A stretch of 34,793 nt of DNA, taken from JAJZIH01 sp021785265. GTDB lineage: Bacteria; Pseudomonadota; Gammaproteobacteria; JAKAQQ01. The translations under genes were made by a program, and so were the position numbers. The notes beneath the pieces are model-generated. The model made no database searches. It was not told where the DNA came from and saw only the letters and a program-made list of their open reading frames with translations. Shown in pieces: positions 6,646-15,156 of the stretch; positions within the stretch are counted from its first letter, which is position 1, and each line of letters begins with the position of its first letter. The DNA is taken from assembly GCA_027338645.1 (NCBI GenBank), contig DAHWSH010000047.1, forward strand, positions 1 to 34,793, written 5' to 3'.

Positions 6646-7296
6646 CTAACCGCACGCCGCGGCAGCGGCTTCATGACGGGCCGCCATCGCCACGTCTTCG
6701 GCTGAAATTCGCTGAAATGCGGGACGGGAAGTGATGGACTCCGAGTAGCGCGTGAAAATGTCGTTCTTGGGCACGAGTCCGAACAACATCGTCCAGCTGA
6801 GCGCAATCCCCCACAGAATGTCCGCCGCTGTCATCTCTTTGCCGAGCAGATAAGGACCGGCCTCAAGCTGCGACTGCAATGTCCGAATCACGGAGTCGTA
6901 ATCTGAATAGGGGGTCTTTCCCACGGGTGCAGGCTCGCGTTTCATGAACTTGTCGATCAAGGCCGGTTCGAAAGACGAGCCGTAATAGGCGATCCACCGA
7001 AGATAAGGCCCCCTTCGGGGGTCATCCGTTGCCGGTGCAAGACGGGCTTTGGGAAAAAGATCGGCCAGGTAGATGGTGACCGCCACCTGCTCGGTGACCA
7101 GCGCTCCCCGATGGGAGACGGCCGGCACTTTTCCCAGGGGGTTGATCGCGAGGTAGGCCGGTTGGCGCTGTTCCCCGGCTTTCATGTTGAGTACATGAAG
7201 ATCGTACGGTGCACCGAGTTCTTCAAGCAGGACCCGCGTCCCCGTCGCTCGGGTTTGCGGGGAATAGTAAAGGGTCAGTCGGTCTTCTCGTGACAT
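6646..7296 (-). CDS. Glutathione S-transferase family protein
   Basis: The 216-residue protein has an N-terminal thioredoxin-fold domain (LTLYYSPQTRATGTRVLLEE; NPLGKVPAVSHRGALVTEQV with the cis-Pro and glutathione-contact EQ pair) and an all-alpha C-terminal domain (YLLGKEMTAADILWGIALSW with the N-capping TAAD). GSTs conjugate or isomerise electrophiles with glutathione in the cytoplasm. ATG 7296 is chosen because GGGGG lies 8 bases upstream; ATG 7302 and TTG 7311 are alternatives. It is divergent from a WYL regulator and shares an operator-containing gap with it, so that regulator may control it. The substrate is unknown. Confidence 0.88.
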   Translation of the reverse strand: MSREDRLTLYYSPQTRATGTRVLLEELGAPYDLHVLNMKAGEQRQPAYLAINPLGKVPAVSHRGALVTEQVAVTIYLADLFPKARLAPATDDPRRGPYLRWIAYYGSSFEPALIDKFMKREPAPVGKTPYSDYDSVIRTLQSQLEAGPYLLGKEMTAADILWGIALSWTMLFGLVPKNDIFTRYSESITSRPAFQRISAEDVAMAARHEAAAAACG

Positions 7297-7334
7297 GGGC
7301 ATCGCCCCCAATGGTGATTAAGCCATCATAGGAC

Positions 7335-7363
7335 CCATACCTGACATCTTCTGTCATGTATGG
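7335..7363. promoter_or_regulatory. 29-bp inverted repeat, probable operator between GST and WYL regulator
   Basis: Two 12-base arms, CCATACCTGACA (7335-7346) and TGTCATGTATGG (7352-7363), are complementary except for one position and are separated by TCTTC. The repeat covers the -35 and spacer of the regulator's own promoter and lies 39-67 bases from the GST start. That suits autoregulation and joint control. Confidence 0.6.
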
Positions 7364-7369
7364 TCTAAT
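7341..7369 (+). promoter_or_regulatory. Sigma70-type promoter of the WYL regulator, predicted leaderless
   Basis: CTGACA (7341-7346), a 17-bp spacer and TCTAAT (7364-7369) form a good promoter, each box one mismatch from consensus. The predicted transcription start is 7375-7376, at the ATG itself. No Shine-Dalgarno sequence precedes the ATG, which agrees with a leaderless mRNA. Confidence 0.5.
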
Positions 7370-7374
7370 GGAAC

Positions 7375-8379
7375 ATGCGCGCGGGCCGGCTCCTCAACAT
7401 CTTGGTCCTGCTGGAGACAGGAAGACGGGTGAGCGCGAGGGACTTGGCTCAGGCCTGCGAAGTCTCGCTTCGCACGATCTACCGCGACGTGGATGCCTTG
7501 AGTGCGGCCGGGATCCCGATCATGGCCGACCGGGGCGCAGAGGGAGGCTATCGGTTGCTCGAGGGCTACCGGGTGCGACTCAACGGACTGTCGGCCTCTG
7601 AAGCCGAGGCTCTGTTTTTCGCCGGCCTGCCCGGCCCCGCTCGGGATCTGGGACTGGGCGCCGCCCTGACCGTAGCGGAAAACAAGCTGCTGGCCGCCCT
7701 CCCCAAGGACCTTCGCCAGAGTGCCGAGCGGGTGCGGTCGCGATTCCTCTTCGACACCCCGGCCTGGTTTGAACAGGCCGAGGAGCTGCCCCACTTGTCG
7801 AAAGTCGCCCAGGCGGTCTGGAAACAGAATCGCCTGGCCTTCCAATACCAGAGCTGGCGGGGAGCCAAGAGGAGGCTCGTCGATCCCCTCGGCCTCGTCC
7901 TCAAAGCCGGGGCCTGGTATCTGGTCGGACAAGTGGGTTCGAGCGTGAGAAGCTACCGGATCGCACGGATGAGCGGGATCGAGGTTGCGGCCGAAACGTT
8001 CATGCGGCCTGAGGGCTTTGACCTCGCGACTTATTGGAAAGAGGCCACAAAACGACTGGATGCGGAGCTGAACCCCCGATCCGCCAGGATTCGGGTATCC
8101 CGAGAGGGCTTTACGCTTCTACCGCACGCGGTCAATCCCTACGCGTGGAAATGCGCGGTCATCGATCCGGACACCGACCGCATGGGTTGGCGAACCGTGA
8201 CTCTTCCCGTCGGGAACGACCCCCTCGCCCAGTTCGATCTTCTTCGGCTGGGTGCGGAAATCGAAGTCATCGAACCCCTGGATTTACGAGCGGCGATGGC
8301 GAAGACAACGGCTCGCCTGGCTCAAATCTATATCGAGGGGGAATCTGATTTTCAGGCCGTCCACGGGCGGAGTCATTGA
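7375..8379 (+). CDS. YafY-family transcriptional regulator (HTH + WYL)
   Basis: The 334-residue protein has an N-terminal winged helix (residues ~4-60: LLNILVLLETGRRVSARDLA and VSLRTIYRDVDALSAAGIPI). A middle WYL domain follows (~135-215: VDPLGLVLKAGAWYLVGQVG with the Trp-Tyr-Leu triad, then SYRIARMSGI), and a C-terminal WCX region extends to GESDFQAVHGRSH. WYL regulators sense small ligands or nucleic acids and often repress their own divergent operon. The gene starts at ATG 7375 with no ribosome binding site, so translation may be leaderless. The large inverted repeat immediately upstream is its likely binding site, and the divergent GST its likely target. Confidence 0.9.
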   Translation: MRAGRLLNILVLLETGRRVSARDLAQACEVSLRTIYRDVDALSAAGIPIMADRGAEGGYRLLEGYRVRLNGLSASEAEALFFAGLPGPARDLGLGAALTVAENKLLAALPKDLRQSAERVRSRFLFDTPAWFEQAEELPHLSKVAQAVWKQNRLAFQYQSWRGAKRRLVDPLGLVLKAGAWYLVGQVGSSVRSYRIARMSGIEVAAETFMRPEGFDLATYWKEATKRLDAELNPRSARIRVSREGFTLLPHAVNPYAWKCAVIDPDTDRMGWRTVTLPVGNDPLAQFDLLRLGAEIEVIEPLDLRAAMAKTTARLAQIYIEGESDFQAVHGRSH

Positions 8380-8817
8380 GGGGTAGAAGCCTTCTCGATG
8401 CTAAATGCGCCACCATTCAGTACACCCTCTTCTGTCTCAACCTCAAGATGGAGCATACAGGGCTCCTCAACAGGGAAAGGCGACACCACGAGTGCGCTGC
8501 TGACGATCATCAACGTTGTATCGACCCGGTGCTCAAAGTCCCGGATACTGGACAGCCACGGCTGTGGAATCTCTACTTGGGTCACATTTTCTCAGCACGC
8601 AACAGACGGACTGACAGTTTTGCAAACGGCTTATCGAGTGGCGTATGAATTCTCACGAGGCACAGAGCTTGGGCAGTACCACTGGAAAATCCGTGAGAAC
8701 CATCGACACGCCATAGCAGCCCATCAGCGAGGACTCGTTTCCAACCTCCTGTCGGATGTCGTCACAGACGACGTGATTAATCTGGCTTACGGAAGGCGGG
8801 ATGGGTCCTTTCAACAT
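8373..8817 (-). pseudogene. DUF6941-like gene with two frameshifts
   Basis: From ATG 8817, after GAGGGG, the minus strand reads HVVCDDIRQEVGNESSLMGC and YGVSMVLTDFPVVLPKLC, then shifts near 8655-8665. It continues VRIHTPLDKPFAKLSVRLLR AEK and shifts again near 8589-8592 in an A-run. It then continues TQVEIPQPWLSSIRDFEHRV, FPVEEPCMLHLEVETEEGVL and GGAFSIEKAST to the stop at 8373. Joined, the three parts make one ~145-residue protein that resembles DUF6941, a family of small proteins of unknown function beginning xxCDDVRxE. Two independent shifts suggest a pseudogene. The shift in the A-run could be a sequencing error. Confidence 0.6.
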
Positions 8818-8925
8818 GAACCGCCCCTCATTTCATGAGAGGGGAGCACCTTGCCGGGTCTTGTTCACTCGATGACTCATCCCCTATTGATTCCCCTGGG
8901 TCCCTTGAGCCTGTCAAAGGATTGA

Positions 8926-9381
8926 TCAGAACGGAATATCATCGTCCAGGGGTTCTTCCACCGGCGCCTCACTCGGCGGCGGCACATCGGCTGGAGCCTT
9001 GGCGCTACCCCCCCGGCTGGATGGGGAGCCGCCGGCATCGCCACCGCGCCCACCCAGCATCTGCATCTCGTTGGCGACAATCTCGGTCGAATAGTGGGTC
9101 TGCCCGTCCTTCTCGTAGTTCCGGGTCCGGAGACTGCCTTCGACATAGATCTGGGATCCCTTGTGCACATAGTCCCGGACGATCTCGGCCAGGCGGTTGA
9201 AAAAGACCACCCGGTGCCACTCCGTCCGCTCCTCGCGTTCGCCGCTCTGCTTATCCTTCCAGGACGAGCTGGTGGCGAGCCTCAGGTTCGCGACCGGGGC
9301 GCCCGAGGGCAGGTACCGGAGTTCCGGATCCGCGCCGGCATTCCCCACCAGGATCACCTTGTTCACACCTCGACTGGCCAT
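8926..9381 (-). CDS. ssb: Single-stranded DNA-binding protein
   Basis: The 151-residue protein has the OB-fold at residues ~1-108 (MASRGVNKVILVGNAGADPE, TEWHRVVFFNRLAEIVRDYV, KGSQIYVEGSLRTRNY). A Gly/Ser/Pro-rich linker follows, and the protein ends in the acidic tip DDDIPF that recruits repair and replication partners. Ssb binds single-stranded DNA as a tetramer during replication, recombination and repair. ATG 9381 follows CCGGAGAAC. A TACAAT box at 9417-9412 can serve as -10. The gene is a single-gene unit; in many gammaproteobacteria ssb lies near uvrA, which is not here. Confidence 0.97.
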   Translation of the reverse strand: MASRGVNKVILVGNAGADPELRYLPSGAPVANLRLATSSSWKDKQSGEREERTEWHRVVFFNRLAEIVRDYVHKGSQIYVEGSLRTRNYEKDGQTHYSTEIVANEMQMLGGRGGDAGGSPSSRGGSAKAPADVPPPSEAPVEEPLDDDIPF

Positions 9382-9411
9382 GCTGTTCTCCGGATTTTTC
9401 CGACCTGTGCC

Positions 9412-9417
9412 ATTGTA
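9412..9417 (-). promoter_or_regulatory. Probable -10 box for ssb
   Basis: TACAAT on the minus strand, one mismatch from consensus, lies 30 bases before the ssb start. The -35 match (GTGCAA, spacing 17) is weak. Confidence 0.4.
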
Positions 9418-9583
9418 GGGGTTGGGGACCTCTTTTGCACCGGGAAAGCGGTCTTTTCCGAAGGTACAAGCGAAAAAGACGCCCTCAATATCTAAGTGAT
9501 TGATTTGCTGGAGCGAGCCATCCCGTGCGGAGGCCGGTCATGACCTTCAGCCCATTCTTCCGCCCGGTCCCCTCGCTGATCCC

Positions 9584-10984
9584 TCAAAATCCAAACTGTG
9601 TCCGCAGCGACTGAAGACCTTGATCGACCATGAGCCTGGGCTCGACCCGGAGATAGAGCACGCCTTCTTCCTCTGCATACCGCCATTCCAGAACGCCGTC
9701 GAGTGCGTCAAGGCGGCTCCTGAGGAGCGAGACATCCGGCTGCCCCGGGAGCCTGAAAAGGAGCGTGCGACAACGTCGCACGTTGGCCAGCGGCCAAGCC
9801 ACCCCGAACCAGGCCACAAGCGCCAGCAGATCGAGGACCAGGACGCCCCGGATCCCGGCTTGGGCCCAGACGAGACCGCCCACCGCTCCGCCCAGGAAAA
9901 TCCCCAGGAACTGGAAGCTCGAGTAAACCCCGAGACCGCTTCCCGAAAAACCGACCGGTGTGATCCGGGAGACCCAGGAGGGTAAAAGCGCCTCGAGGAG
10001 CGTGAAGGCTGCGAAGTAAAGCCCGAGACCGACCACCAGTCCAACCGCGGATCCCGGAACGGCGAGGAGCAGGCCGAGACCGATCCCCAGCGCGAGGATG
10101 CCGGCCCTGAGGGAAGGGCGGAAGGCGGCACGGATCTCCGCCAGAATGACGAAGGGCAAAGACAGGACAAAGGCACCGGCCAGAAGCGGCAGGTAAAGGA
10201 GCCAGTTGTCCGCCGCATCCATCCCGAGGGCCCGGTGGGTCAACTGCGGCAGGACCAGAAAAAGGCTGGTCAAAACCGCGTGCTGGATCAGGATTCCGAA
10301 ATCGAGCCGGCGGAGGTCCCGATGCGCGAGGACGCTCCGGAAGGCCGATCGGCGACGATCGGGGACGGGACGATGCGACCAGGCCGGAGGGCGAACGACG
10401 AGCACGAGGGCAATGGCCGCCAAGGCGAGAAACCCGGTCAGCCAGAAGATTCCGGCAAGACCGATCGCTCGGGCCAGAAGCGGACCCAAAACGATCGCGA
10501 TGCCGAAGGACAGCCCGATGAACCCGCCTGCAGTCGCCATGGCCCGCGTCCGGTGTTCCTCATGGGTCACATCCGAAATGAAGGCCAGGGTCGTCGACCC
10601 AATGGCGCCGAGCCCCTGGACCAGGCGGCCTGCGATGAGCCCGGTGATGGTCGTGGAGAGCGCTGCCATCGCACTCCCCACGGCAAAGAGGAGAAGCCCG
10701 ATCACGATCACGGTTTTCCGTCCCCAGCGGTCCGAAAGCCATCCGAAGGGCAGCTGGAAAATTCCCTGGGTAAGACCATAGCTGCCGAGCGCGAGCCCGA
10801 TCGTGAAGGCCGTGGCTCCTGCGTAGTGGGAGGCCAACTGCGAGAAGATCGGGTAGATCATGAAAAGGCCGAGCATGCGCAAGGACAAAACCAAGCCCAG
10901 CGCGACGACCGCACCCACCTCGAAACGGCTCAGCGACTCGGCCGGATCGCGGGGATGGGTTTTGGAGGAGCGTTCTTTTCTCAT
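9584..10984 (-). CDS. YajR-like MFS transporter with C-terminal ferredoxin-like domain
   Basis: The 466-residue protein has 12 predicted membrane spans. The MFS loop 2-3 motif A is at residues ~83-93 (GWLSDRWGRKT), and RLVQGLGAIGSTTLAFISDV is in span 4. After the last span a soluble tail (~395-466: RRCRTLLFRLPGQPDVSLLR to SLRTQFGF) looks like the YAM domain of YajR, a ferredoxin-like fold. It probably exports small molecules by proton antiport in the inner membrane. ATG 10984 overlaps the stop of the acylase gene (ATGA), so translation is coupled. The open frame extends further upstream to 11506 inside that gene, but there is no reason to start there. The substrate is unknown. Confidence 0.85.
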   Translation of the reverse strand: MRKERSSKTHPRDPAESLSRFEVGAVVALGLVLSLRMLGLFMIYPIFSQLASHYAGATAFTIGLALGSYGLTQGIFQLPFGWLSDRWGRKTVIVIGLLLFAVGSAMAALSTTITGLIAGRLVQGLGAIGSTTLAFISDVTHEEHRTRAMATAGGFIGLSFGIAIVLGPLLARAIGLAGIFWLTGFLALAAIALVLVVRPPAWSHRPVPDRRRSAFRSVLAHRDLRRLDFGILIQHAVLTSLFLVLPQLTHRALGMDAADNWLLYLPLLAGAFVLSLPFVILAEIRAAFRPSLRAGILALGIGLGLLLAVPGSAVGLVVGLGLYFAAFTLLEALLPSWVSRITPVGFSGSGLGVYSSFQFLGIFLGGAVGGLVWAQAGIRGVLVLDLLALVAWFGVAWPLANVRRCRTLLFRLPGQPDVSLLRSRLDALDGVLEWRYAEEEGVLYLRVEPRLMVDQGLQSLRTQFGF

Positions 10985-13455
10985 CCGAAAAACCCCCCCC
11001 GGCGGTCCATCGGGCGAGCTGCCGGATGGGCCTCTTGTCCCTTCGGTTCCGGCCAGAGCAGGAGGACCGAGCGCGGAGGGCCGGGTGCGAACGGTTCCGG
11101 CAGACCCTCGAGCCAGGCCGGAAACTCGTCGGTATAAAAAGGGGACGCCGGGTTGCCGCTTTCCCCTCCGGGCAACTCGAAGAGACTCCGGGCCGGATGA
11201 GCGAGATCGACGACCATCCGTTCGGAGGCACCCAAGAAGTGGGTTTGCACGCGGGGCATGTTGGAATCCCCCGGGATCTCGGTCGGGGGCAGGTCGAGTA
11301 GCCATGGGCCGATCAGGGGGATTCCCCGCGCCAGGGGGTTTGCGATCACGATCCGGTTCAGGCGACCCCAGGTGTCCTTCCGGAAGCCCGATCCGGCATG
11401 CCAACGAAGCCGGATCAGGCGGTCGATCGCGTGATGGAAGAAGGCCGGCCAGTTGGGATAGCGGGGCGCGAGCAGCCAGGCCGGACGCTTCGTCACGATC
11501 GCCCACACCGGGCCTTCGACCATGGCGCCCAGGGGATTTTTGAAGTGAGGGTCCGACTTTTTAGCCAACTGCAGAAATGGCGCGAGCACCCTCTGTTTCA
11601 CGATCTTCCGGAAGGTCCAGACGAGATCGTAGCCGACCGAGCCGGTACAGGCACAGGCCTGCCAGTTCCGGACCGCTTTCGCCAGCGCGATCCGGCGGGG
11701 ATGGCCCCGCAGCCGGTCCGGGGTCAGGCGCTCGAGCAAGAGTCTCCGCCAGTGGCCGAGAAAAATCGCCCGGTCATCGAGCTCGATCGCAAGGAGGTCC
11801 CGGGCCGTGATGGGTGGCTTGAGTGCGAAGAGATCGTTTCTGATCTGACGCGCACGGGCCCCCAAGTCATAGCCTCCATCCCCGATCAGGCGGAGTGGCT
11901 CTCCCCCAACGATCCTCTGGTTCGCGGTCCAGATGAAACCATCCGGCGGATTCACGATGCGGGGATAGTCGTGGGGCGAAAGAACGCCCGCCCATCGACA
12001 CTGCCCCTTCGCCCAGGATTGGGGCAGAGGGTTCGTGCAGTGACCGACCCGCCGGGGGATGACGCCGGCCACGCTCCAGCCGATGTTTCCCGAGCGATCC
12101 GCCACGACGAAGTTCTGCTCGGGAATCCCGAGACGGTTGGCCGCGCGGATGGCCTGGATCACCGTCCGGGAGGTCTCGAGCGCACGCTCGGCATTGATCC
12201 GGTATCCCGAGGGATCCTCCCCGACCCAGCGGGAAACCAAAAGCGTCCCCCCCGGGGTCCGACCGATGACCGGCCCCCAGATCGTGCGCCGGACCACGAT
12301 CGGGACCGGCTTCTCACCCCGGACCCGGATCCATCGCTTCACGATCCGGATCCGGCGGGGACCCTCTGGTGTCTCGTAGCGGAGCGGGGATCCCGGCAGC
12401 GTCACGAGCCGGATGAGATCGACCCAGTCCCCCTCGGTATTGGTAAAGCCCCAGGCCACGTGGAAGTTGGTTCCGACGACGAGTGCCGGCACGCCCGGCA
12501 GCGTGGCGCCCAGAAGATGCACCTTCTGTCCCCCCCGGGTCCTGAAGCGGATCTCGGCCCGGTACCAGATCGTGGGGAGGGCCAGGTGCAGGTGCATATC
12601 GTTCGCCAAAAGGGCGGCACCCGAACGGGTGAAGCGGCCGGAGACGGCAAAACCGTTGCTCCCGGCAAGCCGTTGCCCGGCGCCCGGACGACCTTTCCCC
12701 TCCTCGCCTTTCGCAAAGTGCCCGCGGGCGATCTTCCGCAGGTCGAAAACGGATGGGCCGGGGAGCGGGGGCAGTTTGAACGGCGGGCCTTCGAGTGGCG
12801 CATCCCACCGGTTTCCGGGGGCGGCGAGGAAACGGTAGAGCGCCTGTGGAAAAAGCTTGCGCAGCACCGCGAGATTCTCCGCACGCCGGTCATCCGGATC
12901 CTGGAGCTCGAGATACATGGCCCCGATCACGAGGTAGCTGTCCCAGGGCCGCCACGGTCGGGGACGGACCCCGAGGAGCGCATAAGCCAACGGCCGGTGA
13001 GGCAGATCCCGCAATCCGGCGTTGACTCCCCGGGTGAAGGCCCGGAGTCGCCGACGTTCCGTACGCGGTGCGGCGGCATAAGCCGCCCGGGCCACGGCCG
13101 AAAGGTCAAAGGGGGCAACCCGCCGGTCGGTGGCGAGCGTGGCCGGACCGAAGAGCGCGGAGAGTTTTCCGGCGGCAGCGCGTCTTAAGAGATCCATCTC
13201 GAAAAAGCGGTCCTGCGCCTGGAGAAAACCCAGGGCTTCGTAGGCGTCGTCGGCATCCCGGGCAACGACGGTCGGCGTGTCCAGACGATCCCGGTCAATC
13301 CGGACCGGGTGGATGAGCCCGGGCAGATCCAGGACCCCGGACATCCGGGCCGGGCTTCCGGTCCAGGCGAGATCGAAGCTCACCACGAGGCCCAGGATCA
13401 CGACCAGAATCCCGCTCCCGATTCCACAGGCAAAACGCAAGCCTGGCTTGGTCAT
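10981..13455 (-). CDS. Penicillin acylase-family N-terminal nucleophile hydrolase
   Basis: The 824-residue precursor has an N-terminal membrane or signal segment (residues ~10-30: CGIGSGILVVILGLVVSF), an alpha chain, and a spacer rich in Gly/Lys. Processing is expected just before Ser266 in RLAGSNGFAVSG, the N-terminal nucleophile of the beta chain. Family motifs follow (LLANDMHLHLALPTIWY; HVAWGFTNTEGDWVDL; SGNPASPFYTDEFPAW). Enzymes of this family hydrolyse amides: beta-lactam side chains, acyl-homoserine lactones and similar compounds. ATG 13455 is used; GTG 13470 is an alternative. It probably acts in the periplasm, perhaps anchored. Coupling by a 4-bp overlap to an MFS gene suggests a shared small-molecule pathway. 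The substrate cannot be told. Confidence 0.88.
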   Translation of the reverse strand: MTKPGLRFACGIGSGILVVILGLVVSFDLAWTGSPARMSGVLDLPGLIHPVRIDRDRLDTPTVVARDADDAYEALGFLQAQDRFFEMDLLRRAAAGKLSALFGPATLATDRRVAPFDLSAVARAAYAAAPRTERRRLRAFTRGVNAGLRDLPHRPLAYALLGVRPRPWRPWDSYLVIGAMYLELQDPDDRRAENLAVLRKLFPQALYRFLAAPGNRWDAPLEGPPFKLPPLPGPSVFDLRKIARGHFAKGEEGKGRPGAGQRLAGSNGFAVSGRFTRSGAALLANDMHLHLALPTIWYRAEIRFRTRGGQKVHLLGATLPGVPALVVGTNFHVAWGFTNTEGDWVDLIRLVTLPGSPLRYETPEGPRRIRIVKRWIRVRGEKPVPIVVRRTIWGPVIGRTPGGTLLVSRWVGEDPSGYRINAERALETSRTVIQAIRAANRLGIPEQNFVVADRSGNIGWSVAGVIPRRVGHCTNPLPQSWAKGQCRWAGVLSPHDYPRIVNPPDGFIWTANQRIVGGEPLRLIGDGGYDLGARARQIRNDLFALKPPITARDLLAIELDDRAIFLGHWRRLLLERLTPDRLRGHPRRIALAKAVRNWQACACTGSVGYDLVWTFRKIVKQRVLAPFLQLAKKSDPHFKNPLGAMVEGPVWAIVTKRPAWLLAPRYPNWPAFFHHAIDRLIRLRWHAGSGFRKDTWGRLNRIVIANPLARGIPLIGPWLLDLPPTEIPGDSNMPRVQTHFLGASERMVVDLAHPARSLFELPGGESGNPASPFYTDEFPAWLEGLPEPFAPGPPRSVLLLWPEPKGQEAHPAARPMDRRGGFFG

Positions 13456-13600
13456 GCGATGTTCCGCCACTCCCGGGTAGAATGTCAGTGAGGCCTCTTT
13501 CGGACTCGATGCCCTTGACGATCGGCCCCTATCGACCGATCGGGGAGGCCATGGCTCTTCACTATTTTAGCCGATCCAACGATCCGATCACGGAGACCGC

Positions 13601-14206
13601 ATGATCCATCTCCACACGGCACCCACCGGAAACGGGATGAAGCCCCTGATCCTCCTCGAGGAGCTCGGTCTGCCCTACACGCTGATCCCGGTCGACCTCA
13701 AGCGGGGTGAACAGAAGGAAGCCGCCTTTTCCAGGCTCAACCCGGCACAGCACATCCCCGTGATCCGGGATGACAGCAACGATCTCACGCTCGTCGAATC
13801 CGGTGCGATTCTTCTCTATCTCGCGGAAAAAACGCGCCGGCTCCTTCCGGCGGATCCCCGCGAGCGGGCACTCGCCTACCACTGGTTCTTCTCCCAGATC
13901 ACGAACGTCGATCCGTGCGGGAGGACGCTCGCCACACTCGATCGGCTGGGCGGGGGCTCCCCTGAACTCACCGAAGGGCCGATCCAGACGGTCCGCCGTT
14001 TCTGGCAAGAGGCCCAAGCGGCCCTCGAACACGCCGACTATCTCGGCGGTTCCTACAGCATCGCGGACATCGTCGCCTACACCTTCGTCAGACGGCACGG
14101 CGTGCGCTTTGGATTCGAGGACTTTGGGGCGCTCGTCCGCTGGGCGGAGCGGGTTCGTACACGTCCGGCCGTCCAGGCCGCCTACGGAAAGTTCCCCGCC
14201 TCGTGA
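13601..14206 (+). CDS. Glutathione S-transferase (YfcG/Ure2p-like)
   Basis: The 201-residue protein starts MIHLHTAPTGNGMKPLILLE, with the Thr-Gly-Asn signature of the Nu/YfcG class. RLNPAQHIPVIRDD follows with the cis-Pro, then LVESGAILLYLAEKTRRLLP with the glutathione-binding ESGAI, and the C-terminal helical domain GSYSIADIVAYTFVRR. Relatives have disulfide-bond reductase activity with glutathione. ATG 13601 follows GGAG. The stop overlaps the GTG start of murI (GTGA), so the two are co-translated. It is divergent from the acylase-MFS pair. The gap between them carries TTGACG and a CGATCGG/CCGATCG repeat (13519-13542) that may be regulatory. Confidence 0.9.
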   Translation: MIHLHTAPTGNGMKPLILLEELGLPYTLIPVDLKRGEQKEAAFSRLNPAQHIPVIRDDSNDLTLVESGAILLYLAEKTRRLLPADPRERALAYHWFFSQITNVDPCGRTLATLDRLGGGSPELTEGPIQTVRRFWQEAQAALEHADYLGGSYSIADIVAYTFVRRHGVRFGFEDFGALVRWAERVRTRPAVQAAYGKFPAS

Positions 14207-15156
14207 AGCCTCCTCCAGTCGCCCAGGATCCGATCGGCATTTTCGACTCCGGAGTCGGCGGACTCACCGTCCTCGAGGCCCTGCGTCGGCTTTTGCCCGA
14301 GGAGCGCTATCTTTACCTGGGGGATACCGCAAACCTGCCCTATGGCACGAAGAGCGCGCACCGGGTCGCGGAGGAAGCCCTCCAGGCGGCCGGTTTTCTC
14401 GTGGAACACGGGATCAAGCTCCTCGTCGTGGCCTGCAATACCGCAACGGCCCTGGCCCTCGACCGGATCGAGGCAAGCTTCGCCCCGCTCCCGACCGTCG
14501 GCGTGATTGAGCCCGGTGCCCAAGAAGCCGTCCGGAACAGCCGGACCGGTGCGATCGGGCTCCTCGCCACCGAGGCCACGATCCGCTCCGGTGCCTATCC
14601 GGCCGCCCTGGCCGCCCAGAGGCCCACCGTCCGCTGCACCGCCCAGGCCGCCCCGATCCTCGTGGCACTGGCGGAGGAAGGCTGGTTCACAGGGGCCGAG
14701 ACGGAAGGCATCCTCCACCGTTATCTCGCCCCGCTCTTCGCGTCTCCCGCCGAAGCCCCCGACTGTCTACTCCTCGGTTGCACCCACTTTCCGCCCTTCC
14801 GTCCGCTACTCGCCCGTCTCGTGCCCGCCGGCACCGCGATCGTGGATTCGGCCCAAACCACGGCTGCGGCCGTGGCCCGCACACTCCGGCAACGGGATCT
14901 TCTGGCCACTCGAGGTGCGGGATCACTCAGCCCCCCTCCGGAACCCCGCTACTACGTGACCGACAACCCGGAGCGTTTTCTCCGCATTGCCCCCCACTTC
15001 CTCGCGCCGGCGCCGGATCAGGTTTTTCTGGTTTCGGATCTGGGGACCCGGTCAGGGCGCGTCGCGCCGACGCGCGTGGTCCATCCAGGCCACCCCGAGC
15101 CCTGCCAAGACAAAGGCCAGAAGGATTCCCAAGCTCCAGGCGATGGAGCGGCCTGA
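14203..15156 (+). CDS. murI: Glutamate racemase
   Basis: MurI converts L- to D-glutamate for peptidoglycan. The 317-residue protein shows GIFDSGVGGLTVLEALRRLL and YLGDTANLPYGTKS, the first catalytic Cys78 in LLVVACNTATA, and the second Cys193 in LLLGCTHFPPFRPLL. The GTG start at 14203 overlaps the GST stop by 4 bp. The enzyme is usually 265-290 residues. Here the last ~35 residues form a polar tail rich in Lys, Gln and Pro that is encoded antisense to the 3' end of the convergent UPF0114 gene (105-bp overlap). The tail is probably not needed for catalysis and may have arisen by loss of an earlier stop. Confidence 0.93.
   Translation: MKPPPVAQDPIGIFDSGVGGLTVLEALRRLLPEERYLYLGDTANLPYGTKSAHRVAEEALQAAGFLVEHGIKLLVVACNTATALALDRIEASFAPLPTVGVIEPGAQEAVRNSRTGAIGLLATEATIRSGAYPAALAAQRPTVRCTAQAAPILVALAEEGWFTGAETEGILHRYLAPLFASPAEAPDCLLLGCTHFPPFRPLLARLVPAGTAIVDSAQTTAAAVARTLRQRDLLATRGAGSLSPPPEPRYYVTDNPERFLRIAPHFLAPAPDQVFLVSDLGTRSGRVAPTRVVHPGHPEPCQDKGQKDSQAPGDGAA

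Noticed and set aside
10235..11137. 300-codon plus-strand frame opposite the MFS gene
   Set aside because: Low-complexity charged sequence, typical of an antisense frame under a membrane protein gene.
11398..13188. 596-codon open frame on the plus strand opposite the acylase gene
   Set aside because: High GC makes long antisense frames. It is Pro/Arg/Gly-rich with no domain, while the minus strand carries a full-length family member.
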